From Planctomycetota bacterium (lineage in GTDB: Bacteria; Planctomycetota; Phycisphaerae; UBA1845), in the NCBI GenBank assembly GCA_029558835.1, contig JAKQDH010000050.1:1-32037 (forward strand): DNA of 32,037 nt. The letters run 5' to 3'. Of the stretch, positions 1 through 6,567 are shown piece by piece (position 1 is the stretch's first letter; every line of letters begins with the position of its first letter). The translations under genes and the position numbers were made by a program. The notes under the pieces are model-generated. The model was not told the DNA's origin. It worked only from the letters and a program-made list of their open reading frames with translations, and searched no databases.

Positions 1-63
1 CACCGTCTGGGACTGACGATCCCGCAACGGCTCCGCTACCTGGAGGAAGTCGCACAAATGTAG
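1..63 (+). CDS. 3' end of an unidentified gene (partial)
   Basis: The frame is open from the first base of the window and ends at a TAG at 61-63. It encodes 20 residues ending LRYLEEVAQM, a helix-like C-terminus. The start and most of the protein lie outside the window. The family cannot be named from this tail. The reading frame is a judgement from residue content only, so this entry is tentative. It points toward the leftward gene that ends at 680, so the spacer at 64-679 would lie between convergent gene ends. Confidence 0.4.
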   Translation, partial: HRLGLTIPQRLRYLEEVAQM

Positions 64-250
64 TGGAAACTTCGGCCCGCCAACCCCCTTCCCGGGGTCG
101 CTAGGGCCGTTTAGGCTCGACAGGTGTCTAACTTGGGTTAACGGCCTTCTCTTGTAGCGCAGATGACTTGGACCGGCACGCGTCCCCCCCACCCCGCCGG
201 GACCCGCCCAATTCGCTGCAGCTAGCACGGCAGGCGGCGGCGCCCTCCCT

Positions 251-372
251 CAGATGCTCTCAACCAGCCGCGGGCTCAGCCCGGCAACCTGCAGCACGTG
301 CTGGAGGCCGGAGATACCGGTGGGGTCGAGGGTGGCGGGGTGGGGCTGGCGAGGTGGAGGACGGGCCGGTGG
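251..372 (-). pseudogene. Decayed 3' fragment of a free methionine-(R)-sulfoxide reductase (GAF) gene
   Basis: About 99 bases (272-370) align with 4691-4789, the 3' end of the intact msrC-like gene in this window, at roughly 77% identity by eye and on the same strand. The readable part encodes ISGLQHVLQVAGLSPRLVES followed by I and a TGA stop, against VSGLQQVLHVAGLSPR in the intact protein. Upstream of this the frame is broken by small indels, and the rest of the gene is absent. Homology stops where the 232-bp repeat begins at 376. It is either the remnant of a second GAF gene or the distal copy of a duplicated gene end. Confidence 0.6.
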
Positions 373-375
373 GTC

Positions 376-607
376 GAGCCCCAGCGGGGCGGAAGCGGGT
401 AGCCAGGCGGCGTAAGCCCGTGGAATCGGCGCGGCAATCGAGACATTTAAGCCCCAGCGGGGCGAAGGGCGGGCGTATGGACCTGTGGCGCGTCCGGCAG
501 TCCTTCGCCCCCGCTGGGGCTCGCAAGGAAGAGAAGAGGGAACGGCACCGCGACAACCTGGGGTGGTCAGCACCCCAGGCTACAGACTTGGACCCTTCCA
601 GGGTCGC
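376..607. repeat. 232-bp structured dispersed repeat, copy 1
   Basis: The segment matches 4274-4505 over its whole length (232 bases each) in the same orientation. It holds three inverted repeats. One is a long pair, GCCCCAGCGGGGCGAAGG at 451-468 with its near complement at 502-520. The second is a perfect 9-bp stem CCTGGGGTG/CACCCCAGG at 557-579 with loop GTCAG. The third is a short stem around GACCCTTCCAGGGTC near 590-604. No convincing coding frame runs through it; open frames here reflect GC-rich composition. It sits between convergent gene ends, so a terminator-like or mobile palindromic role is possible. The remainder of the 64-679 spacer shows nothing beyond the adjacent GAF remnant. 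Confidence 0.8.
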
Positions 608-679
608 TGGGAGGCGTTCGCCTCCGGGGCCCGGACGCATCGAACTTGCGATCGCTCGCGGGCTCGCAGGCTCTCACAA

Positions 680-1198
680 TCACGGTTCCCCGGCGAGGTC
701 GCGCACCTGGCTGACGAACACGCAGTAATCCGCGTTGGTCTCGCAGGCATACTCGAGCATCCAGAGGATGTTCGATCTTTGCGGGTCGGTGACATCCGTG
801 TAGAGGTTCACCAAGCCTGCACCCGATGAGCACGTCAGGCCATACTTCGAATCGGGGCCACAGTCGGCACTCCCCGATGTGTCGACGTCAGAGACACGCG
901 CGCGGGAGAACAGCTCCTCCGGCGAGGGCGCCGGGATTGCTCCCACGAGGCGCTTCGACGCGCCTGGGTCGGTCATCTTCCACGTCCGCTTGCTGCCCCG
1001 AGCGTACTGGTCACCGACGAGCAGAGTAGCCTGGTTCTTCAGCGGAAAGTAGGTGAGCGTCAGGCCGCCTTCCTCGATCTGCCAGACCATGATCCTGGTG
1101 GCACCGTTGAGCCGGTACATCAGCCACCCGAAGCACGACAACAGGAGAATCGCCAGGACCGCGACTGCCTGCAACACGCGCCGTATCCACTTGGACAT
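680..1198 (-). CDS. Small membrane-anchored protein of unknown function
   Basis: This encodes 172 residues with one hydrophobic segment at about residues 9-28, giving an N-terminal anchor and a soluble remainder of about 140 residues. Several cysteines in the C-terminal half could form disulphides if that part is outside the membrane. I chose the ATG at 1198 because AGGTGG lies eight bases upstream; a GTG at 1210 would add four residues. It begins 13 bases after the stop of the upstream propeller-like membrane gene, so the two are very likely one transcript. I do not recognise a family. It may be an accessory subunit of its neighbour. Confidence 0.7.
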   Translation of the reverse strand: MSKWIRRVLQAVAVLAILLLSCFGWLMYRLNGATRIMVWQIEEGGLTLTYFPLKNQATLLVGDQYARGSKRTWKMTDPGASKRLVGAIPAPSPEELFSRARVSDVDTSGSADCGPDSKYGLTCSSGAGLVNLYTDVTDPQRSNILWMLEYACETNADYCVFVSQVRDLAGEP

Positions 1199-1211
1199 TG
1201 CTGAGCCCACC

Positions 1212-2597
1212 TCAGCGCCGGCGGTTCACCCGGAACCTCTCCAGCGGGGCGACGTAGTTGCCGCCCTCCGCCAGGAATCCCAATCTCCGCTGGTCGATGT
1301 CCAGCAAGTAGAGCTGTCCCCACCACTCCAGCAGCACCTCCGTACCGGCGGGCAGGAACGTCGGCGAGCGAGGATAGTATCTGCCGAGCTTCATGAGTCC
1401 ATAGCCGTCGGCCACCCGCATGATCTGGGCATCGTCCCGCGTCACGACGAAGTGTGCTCCTAATCCGGGGAAGCACTGTACTTCGTCGCGGTTCTTCGAG
1501 TCTTCCCAGAGTGCCGGGCCCCAATCATCGCCGCCCGCATACCAGCCGGAACTCGAGCGGACGTAGTTGAGAGGGAACTCGGACGGCGCCAGCGTGTCAA
1601 GGCTTCGCACTTCGACGACATTCCAGGGCGGCCGCCCCCGGACGACAACGACACGATTCTCGCCCTGTTCCGCGTAGATGAACTCGCCCGACCGTGACCA
1701 GGAGACATACGGTAGGAAGTCACCAAGTTGACACCCGGTCACCGTGTGCGTCTCGCCCCGCTGCAGATCAAAGAGGCGCAGCTCACAGCCGTCCGATTCC
1801 GTTCCGCGACCGGGCCGCTCTGCCGCGAAGGCAACCATTGTGTTGTCCGGTGAGACACTGACGCCATCCAGGTGGAAGCGCTCGGTGGTTTGCCAGACCA
1901 GACTGGGCCGCTCGGCGCCTTCTCGATAGGCATACAGGTTGCCGTCTACGCCTCGGTAGGCGAAGGTCGATTGATCCTCGCTGATGAGAAACGCGGCCGT
2001 CGGGAACGGCACCACGGTAGCTAAACCCGTGCCGTCCATGTTGATTCGCTTGATGAACCGATCGTCGTTAGCGATGAAATAGACCGGCACGGCAGGGTTG
2101 GCCGTCCAGCTTGTGTCGTCCCGCAGCTCCAGGTGCCCGAAGGTGGGCCGGGTGGCCAGGTAGAACAGCGGCCCGACAATGCAGTAGCTGGCGATGTTCG
2201 CCAGCACGACGCCCTTGAGTATCTGGCGGCGCGATCGAGCCAACAGACGCGCGAAGCCGCGCGTGGCAACGACCGGGCCTTCCACCAGCAGGGTCTTGGC
2301 GAAGTGGATCAGGATCAAAACGAGGGCCAGCCACCAGTAGCCCTTGGCGAAGGCTGGAATCGAGACCTCGATCCCGCTGGCCTCGATCACCGTGTTCTGA
2401 AACATGGCTACGATGCCACCCGCAAGGGTCGACAGCACGTTCGCCCAGAGCAGCCGGCGAAACACGCCCCGGGCGGACACGGCCACCGCATACCGGAAGA
2501 CGAGCCACTCGACGGAAGTCACCAGCACAACCAGGGGGCCGAAGACGACCAGGCCGGCGGCGGCAACGAGAGGGAAGTTGATCGCGTCGGCAAGCAT
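1212..2597 (-). CDS. Four-TM protein with a C-terminal propeller-like domain
   Basis: The protein has 461 residues. The first 170 hold about four hydrophobic helices (approximately 8-35, 52-78, 88-112, 132-155). The remainder is beta-rich, with repeated blocks of the TolB/WD40-like kind: IKRINMDGTG, VSVSPDNTMVAF and YVSWSRSGEFIYAE. This suggests a partial beta-propeller, probably outside the cytoplasmic membrane. The ATG at 2597 is my preferred start; an upstream GTG at 2636 would add 13 polar, cysteine-containing residues and looks less natural. It is first in a two-gene leftward operon and has a plausible sigma-70 promoter at 2657-2686. No enzyme motif is visible. The function is unknown; a sensor or scaffold role is only inference. 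Confidence 0.75.
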   Translation of the reverse strand: MLADAINFPLVAAAGLVVFGPLVVLVTSVEWLVFRYAVAVSARGVFRRLLWANVLSTLAGGIVAMFQNTVIEASGIEVSIPAFAKGYWWLALVLILIHFAKTLLVEGPVVATRGFARLLARSRRQILKGVVLANIASYCIVGPLFYLATRPTFGHLELRDDTSWTANPAVPVYFIANDDRFIKRINMDGTGLATVVPFPTAAFLISEDQSTFAYRGVDGNLYAYREGAERPSLVWQTTERFHLDGVSVSPDNTMVAFAAERPGRGTESDGCELRLFDLQRGETHTVTGCQLGDFLPYVSWSRSGEFIYAEQGENRVVVVRGRPPWNVVEVRSLDTLAPSEFPLNYVRSSSGWYAGGDDWGPALWEDSKNRDEVQCFPGLGAHFVVTRDDAQIMRVADGYGLMKLGRYYPRSPTFLPAGTEVLLEWWGQLYLLDIDQRRLGFLAEGGNYVAPLERFRVNRRR

Positions 2598-2656
2598 AGG
2601 TCCACGCACATCGCTGCGGCACACGCACGCCGGCACCAGAAGACTCTGATCATCGA

Positions 2657-2686
2657 ATAGTATGCCGCCGACGCTGCCGATGGCAA
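2657..2686 (-). promoter_or_regulatory. Candidate sigma-70 promoter for the leftward operon
   Basis: On the minus strand a TTGCCA -35 box (2681-2686) and a TACTAT -10 box (2657-2662) are separated by 18 bases. They lie about 60 bases upstream of the ATG at 2597. Matches are five of six and four of six to the consensus. No transcript evidence exists. Confidence 0.45.
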
Positions 2687-2748
2687 GTACAGACAGATGA
2701 GGCGCACGATCAAGACCGCCGCATCTGCGCAGATACCTCCACCGTCCT

Positions 2749-2777
2749 TTGACAAGTGCTTCTCACACAGCTAAGCT
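2749..2777 (+). promoter_or_regulatory. Candidate sigma-70 promoter for the rightward genes
   Basis: A perfect TTGACA (2749-2754) is followed by a 17-base spacer and TAAGCT (2772-2777). It faces away from the leftward promoter and precedes the rightward genes at 2806-4198. The perfect -35 box with the ideal spacing is uncommon in GC-rich DNA, but the -10 box matches at only three positions. Confidence 0.45.
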
Positions 2778-2805
2778 CAATCGGGCGGGCGCCTGCGACT
2801 CGGCG

Positions 2806-3066
2806 ATGGCTCAGTACAGGGGATGGTCGGTGGCAACGGAACCGACAACATCTTACGGCACTTCCTTCCGGCGCCGCTGGGTCCTTGTCATACTTGGCAC
2901 GCCGGCAGGCGTTGCCGTCGTTGTCGCTTCCAGAAACAAGTCGCTGCGGCACGTGCCGACGACGGACCATGTAGAAACCTACCGTTGGGGTGAAGGATTG
3001 GCACGAACAATGGTGCTCTGTGATGCGGATTCCGATCCGGTCCGCGCGCCGTTCACGCCTGGGTGA
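2806..3066 (+). CDS. Possible small single-TM protein
   Basis: An 86-codon frame from ATG 2806 to TGA has one hydrophobic stretch (WVLVILGTPAGVAVVV, about residues 26-41) preceded by RRR, typical of an inside-positive membrane anchor. It lies between the rightward promoter at 2749-2777 and the pseudopilin-like gene at 3101. No ribosome binding site is visible before the ATG and no family is recognised. It may be only a leader region, so confidence is low. Antisense frames in the same stretch look worse. Confidence 0.35.
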   Translation: MAQYRGWSVATEPTTSYGTSFRRRWVLVILGTPAGVAVVVASRNKSLRHVPTTDHVETYRWGEGLARTMVLCDADSDPVRAPFTPG

Positions 3067-3100
3067 GCCCGCTTGAGGTGTCGTAAACAGGAGGCATCCC

Positions 3101-3748
3101 TTGAGAAACTCGCACAGTCGCGCTCGCACGGTGAGGAGGGTGTTACTGTCGCTGCTGGCAGGTACCTGTGTGTTCGGCACGGCATACGTGGCCGCTTGGC
3201 GCAATGTCAGGGATGTTACCGCACTTACCTGGCGCCGCTCGCAGACACGAGCCATCTTCAAAGAACTCCAGGACGCGGTCGAACAGCAGCGCTCGGCCAC
3301 CGGCGTCCTTCCTGCCGCGTTGGACAACCTCGCCGAGGTAAAGGAACGACGGTTCGATACCGACAACAACGGGCGCGTCGTCGATGCGTGGGGACATGCC
3401 TTTGTCTATTCGCAGACTGACGACGGTTATGAAATCTGGTCCTATGGACGGGACGGGCGGGCCGGAGGCGTCGGGCTGGATGCCGATGTTTGTGCCGACG
3501 GACGCGGCTATGACAATTCTCTCCCCACGCTGCGACAGTTCGCCTTGGAACGGAACACAAGGGGTATTCTCGGGGCCTGCCTGGCCTCCGGCTTGCTTGC
3601 GGCGGTAACGTACCTGCTGCTGTCGAGAAAGCAGCGGGACGAGCAAGGTGCAGTTGGCAACGTCCTGGCGAACATGCTCGGGACTCTCTTGTTCTCCGTA
3701 CTCGTGGCAGCGGTATTGGTTGTGCTCCACATCCCAAGTGGTCATTGA
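3101..3748 (+). CDS. Pseudopilin (GspG)-like domain protein with extra TM segments
   Basis: The product has 215 residues. The start is a TTG, chosen because AGGAGG sits six bases upstream. An N-terminal hydrophobic helix (about 13-32) is followed by a helical stretch and then VDAWGHAFVYSQTDDGYEIW at about 90-109, then SYGRDGRAGGVGLDADVCAD. That block matches the C-terminal region of type II secretion major pseudopilins, including the acidic loop that binds calcium in that family. Two further hydrophobic segments (about 156-172 and 188-210) follow, which ordinary pseudopilins lack. There is no prepilin peptidase motif at the N-terminus. It is probably a membrane protein that reuses the pseudopilin fold rather than a secretion pilin. 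The downstream gene begins three bases after its stop. Confidence 0.7.
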   Translation: MRNSHSRARTVRRVLLSLLAGTCVFGTAYVAAWRNVRDVTALTWRRSQTRAIFKELQDAVEQQRSATGVLPAALDNLAEVKERRFDTDNNGRVVDAWGHAFVYSQTDDGYEIWSYGRDGRAGGVGLDADVCADGRGYDNSLPTLRQFALERNTRGILGACLASGLLAAVTYLLLSRKQRDEQGAVGNVLANMLGTLLFSVLVAAVLVVLHIPSGH

Positions 3749-3751
3749 GGC

Positions 3752-4198
3752 ATGAAGTTCAGATACGTACAGGATCCTCTGTTTCTGCTGTGCATCTTCG
3801 CCTACGCGGTTAACCGGTTCGTCCTGAAACGGCTGTGGCAGGTGGGCTTCGTGCACGACTACCTGAACGACTTGATCTGCATTCCGTTCCTGGTGCCCAT
3901 CATGCTCTACGTGGAACGGAAGCTGGGCGCGCGGGGTCATGACGGCGTACCCCAGTGGTACGAGCTCTTGATACCCGTGGCGGTGTGGTCGGTCCTTTTT
4001 GAAGTTCTGTTGCCTCTGCATCCGAGCCTGCGCGGCGTGGTTGTGGGGGACTACATGGATGTCCTGTTCTACGTTCTGGGAGCCTGTACTGCCGGTCTGT
4101 TCTGGCAACGCTGGTATCGCGTGGCGCCGGTCCGGCCGCGTAGCGCAGTCAAAGACCGTTGCACGGCCGGTGAGATCAGCGAACCTGGAGAAGTGTAG
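3752..4198 (+). CDS. VanZ-like integral membrane protein
   Basis: This encodes 148 residues with about four hydrophobic segments and a short polar C-terminal tail. The blocks LNDLICIPFLVPIMLYVERK and VGDYMDVLFYVLGACTAGLF resemble small bacterial VanZ-like membrane proteins of unknown substrate. Three bases separate it from the preceding stop, so translational coupling with the pseudopilin-like gene is likely. It is the last gene before the second 232-bp repeat. The tail after about residue 130 looks unconstrained. Assignment is to a loose family only. Confidence 0.7.
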   Translation: MKFRYVQDPLFLLCIFAYAVNRFVLKRLWQVGFVHDYLNDLICIPFLVPIMLYVERKLGARGHDGVPQWYELLIPVAVWSVLFEVLLPLHPSLRGVVVGDYMDVLFYVLGACTAGLFWQRWYRVAPVRPRSAVKDRCTAGEISEPGEV

Positions 4199-4273
4199 TG
4201 TCCGCGAGGATAGGGGTGCCGGGTCTGGTTGCGGCGTCCCGGGCACACTCTGCGGGGATCGGGAAGGACTTGG

Positions 4274-4505
4274 GAGCCGCGGGGGCGGCGGAAGTGGGTA
4301 GCCAGGCGGCGGGAGCCCCTGGAAGCGACGCGACGATCGACGCGTTTCAGCACCAGCAGGACGAAGGACGGACGTATGATGTCATAGCACCTGCAGCGCT
4401 CCTTCGCCCCCCTGGGGCTGACAACGAAGAGAAAAGGGAAGGGCACCGCGCTTACCTGGGGTGGTCAGCACCCCAGGCTACGGACTTGGACCCTTCCAGG
4501 GTCGC
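4274..4505. repeat. 232-bp structured dispersed repeat, copy 2
   Basis: This matches copy 1 (376-607) along its full length and in the same orientation. The CCTGGGGTG/CACCCCAGG hairpin (4455-4477) and the following GACCCTTCCAGGGTC stem are fully conserved. The first arm of the long upstream inverted repeat is degraded (CACCAGCAGGACGAAGG at 4351-4367) while its partner CCTTCGCCCCCCTGGGGC survives at 4401-4418. It again lies between convergent genes (ends at 4198 and 4624). I see nothing else in the 4199-4623 spacer. Confidence 0.8.
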
Positions 4506-4623
4506 GCAGAGGTGTGAGCGTGCCGCAGTCGGGCTGGTACACAACCTCGGCACGCGCGGGCCCGCAAACTCGGGACGCGGTCACCGGCAGCTTGTGAGTT
4601 CGCAAGCCGAAGCATCACGGAAG

Positions 4624-5169
4624 TCATGGCTCGTTGCTGCGGGGGCACTCGCGTCCAGGGCCCGGGCAGATGGGACTTACGCTCGCTCGCGGGCTTAGGC
4701 CGGCGACGTGGAGCACCTGCTGAAGGCCGGAGACGTCGGCAAGGTCGAACGCGCCGGGGTTGTGGCTGTCGAGGTCGAGGACGGCCCCGCAGCGGGCGGC
4801 GGCGTCGAAGAGCGGGACCACAACTTCGGAGCGGTCGCGCGGGTCGCAGGCGATGTAGTGGTCGCCGAGTTCCGCCACGTCGCGCACGACGATCGGCCGG
4901 CGGCCCGCAAACGCCTGGCCGCAGACGCCGTGCAGACCGATCGGCGAGCAGGCCGGCTTGTCGCGGTGCGGGCCCAGGACCAGTTCGTCGCCACCCTCGT
5001 ACAGGTAGAAGCCGACCCAGGAGACGCCGGTAACGCTCAGGTGCTCCCACAGAGCGTCAGCCACGGCCTGCATGCGCTGCGTCGTCGAGCCCGTCAGGCC
5101 GGTCAGGGGCCGGGCGATCTCGGCATAGGGACGGGCACGTGAGTCGTTGGGCGGAGGACTTGCTGACAT
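4624..5169 (-). CDS. msrC: Free methionine-(R)-sulfoxide reductase (GAF domain)
   Basis: The enzyme reduces free methionine-(R)-sulfoxide in the cytoplasm, regenerating methionine after oxidative damage. The 181-residue product is a single GAF domain. The three cysteines used by this family are visible: C74 in KPAC, C83 in GVCG and C108 in IACD, followed by SEVVVPL and AVLDLDS. The ATG at 5169 begins a normal N-terminus. The C-terminus is odd. The family normally stops soon after the helix at GLQQVLHVAG, but here about 14 residues (CPGPGRECPRSNEP) follow. Comparison with the remnant at 251-372 suggests an ancestral TGA became TGC, producing read-through. It is probably transcribed alone or from the leftward run above it. 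Confidence 0.9.
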   Translation of the reverse strand: MSASPPPNDSRARPYAEIARPLTGLTGSTTQRMQAVADALWEHLSVTGVSWVGFYLYEGGDELVLGPHRDKPACSPIGLHGVCGQAFAGRRPIVVRDVAELGDHYIACDPRDRSEVVVPLFDAAARCGAVLDLDSHNPGAFDLADVSGLQQVLHVAGLSPRASVSPICPGPGRECPRSNEP

Positions 5170-5224
5170 CGCGGATTCTCCGGGCGCCGAGAGGCCGTTT
5201 CCGTTACCGGGTGCGGCAGCGATC

Positions 5225-5394
5225 GGCTGTCGGCTGTAAGCTATAAGCTGTCAGCTACAAGCCGTCAGCCTTGAGTTGTCGGTTCTCAGTCGTCAGTTGT
5301 CAGTCGTCCGTGGAGTAACCAGTCGTCCCCTCTTGCCTCTTGTCTACTTCTTCATTCGCTCTTCGCTATTCGACATTCGCTATTCTCTCCCCTC
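5225..5394. repeat. Composite repeat A: 12 heptads plus ATTCG-rich tract
   Basis: Twelve in-phase 7-bp units fitting AGYTGTC run from 5225 to 5308. They are followed by a CCCTCTTGCCTCTTG tract (about 5328-5342) and then ATTCGCT/ATTCGAC units (about 5351-5385). The same order of parts recurs near 7634-7743, and a variant occurs at 7432-7610. The last bases overlap the stop codon of the methyltransferase gene at 5380. Confidence 0.8.
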
Positions 5395-6441
5395 GCGCTT
5401 GACGAACACCATCAACGTATGAGCCAGCAGGAGCGGCGTGAAATCCTTTGCGGTGAACACGTGTTCGTCGAGGGCGGGGCGGACGCCGGGGACGACGTCG
5501 GGTCGGCCGTTGTGGCTGCCGTAGCCGTAGTCGTGGAACGCGAGGCAGCCGCCGGGGGCGAGAAGGTCGCGGTAGTGGGTGAAGTCCGCGACGACCTGCT
5601 CGTAAGAGTGATCGCCGTCGATGAAGATGAACGACGCGCTGCCCGGCCGCAGCAACGGCCAGACGTGGTCGGAGCCGGCCGTGAACTGCACCAGGCGGCG
5701 CTGCTCGCCGATTTGCTCCAGAGTCAGCCGGACCTGGGCAGCGTTCGGGGGTTCCTCCAGGTGCGGATCGATCGACACGACGAACGCGTCGCTGTGCAGG
5801 CCGCGCAGCGCAAGCGCCAGCATGGCCGTGGACTGCCCGTGCAGCGAGCCCACCTCGAGCACCGGCCCGCCCCGCGCCTGCGCCCATTGCGTCAGCGCGT
5901 GCAAGGCGCAACCCTCGACCGGCTCCTGCCAGGCGGGCAGGCGCAGCAAAGCGCGGACGTCCTCGGCGCTCAGGCCGTTCCACGGCACGCCGGCCGCGCT
6001 GAGCAGACGCTTTGCCAGCGCCTGGGCCTGGGACCAGCGCACCTCGGAGGCAAAGAGTTCGTCGTGGGGGTTGGCCTCGACGGGCAGGAGCAACTCGCGC
6101 AGCTCGCGTTGCGGGTCACGCGTGAACGGCACGTACTGCTGCCCCTCGGTGGCGCCGGGTCGAAAGAGAAGCTGGCCCATGCGGGTGTTCAGGTCGGCAA
6201 AGCCGCGGGTCTGGCGGAACAGGCCGGCCGGGCGCAGCAGACAGCGGATCGGCAATGGGCCCCTGGGAGTTACGTGCAGGCTGCTCCCCTCTCGCCGGAA
6301 GTCGAACCAGGCGGCCGCCTCGCCCACCGGGGCTACGACCGCGCCAGAGCTGAGGCATGCGCGCCCGCCATGCAGCACGCCGGCGGGCACGACGGTTGAT
6401 TCAACCACAGATGACGACAAAGCTGTGACCTCCGGCAACAA
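5380..6441 (-). CDS. Class I SAM-dependent methyltransferase (Methyltransf_24-like)
   Basis: The 353-residue frame has a C-terminal Rossmann methyltransferase domain from about residue 175. It shows a glycine-rich SAM motif LEVGS (195-199), an acidic residue after strand 2 (VVSIDPH, D225), IDGDHSYE at 274-281 and AFHDYG at 302-306. These are typical of the family containing CmcI-like and sugar or glycolipid methyltransferases. Residues 1-170 are a separate region I do not recognise. The start is uncertain: the longest frame uses a TTG at 6441 and several in-frame GTG codons follow. The substrate cannot be told from sequence. Its stop codon is provided by the composite repeat at 5225-5394. Confidence 0.8.
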   Translation of the reverse strand: MLPEVTALSSSVVESTVVPAGVLHGGRACLSSGAVVAPVGEAAAWFDFRREGSSLHVTPRGPLPIRCLLRPAGLFRQTRGFADLNTRMGQLLFRPGATEGQQYVPFTRDPQRELRELLLPVEANPHDELFASEVRWSQAQALAKRLLSAAGVPWNGLSAEDVRALLRLPAWQEPVEGCALHALTQWAQARGGPVLEVGSLHGQSTAMLALALRGLHSDAFVVSIDPHLEEPPNAAQVRLTLEQIGEQRRLVQFTAGSDHVWPLLRPGSASFIFIDGDHSYEQVVADFTHYRDLLAPGGCLAFHDYGYGSHNGRPDVVPGVRPALDEHVFTAKDFTPLLLAHTLMVFVKREGRE

Positions 6442-6567
6442 GTCCCGGCATTCAGCATCGCAACCGTAGCGTTATCGGCCGGCGGGCGGGTCGAGCCGCA
6501 ACCCGGGCTTCACCGGCACGCAGCACGCTTGCCCCGCAAGGCCCGTGGGCCCGGGGGGCCGACGCGC

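Noticed and set aside
168..829. Several overlapping open frames across the first repeat copy
   Set aside because: They run through hairpins and the GAF remnant, differ in both strands, and encode only Arg/Pro/Gly-rich sequence.
5225..5308. Heptad arrays considered as a CRISPR array
   Set aside because: The units are 7 bp, contiguous and without spacers, and no cas gene is present.
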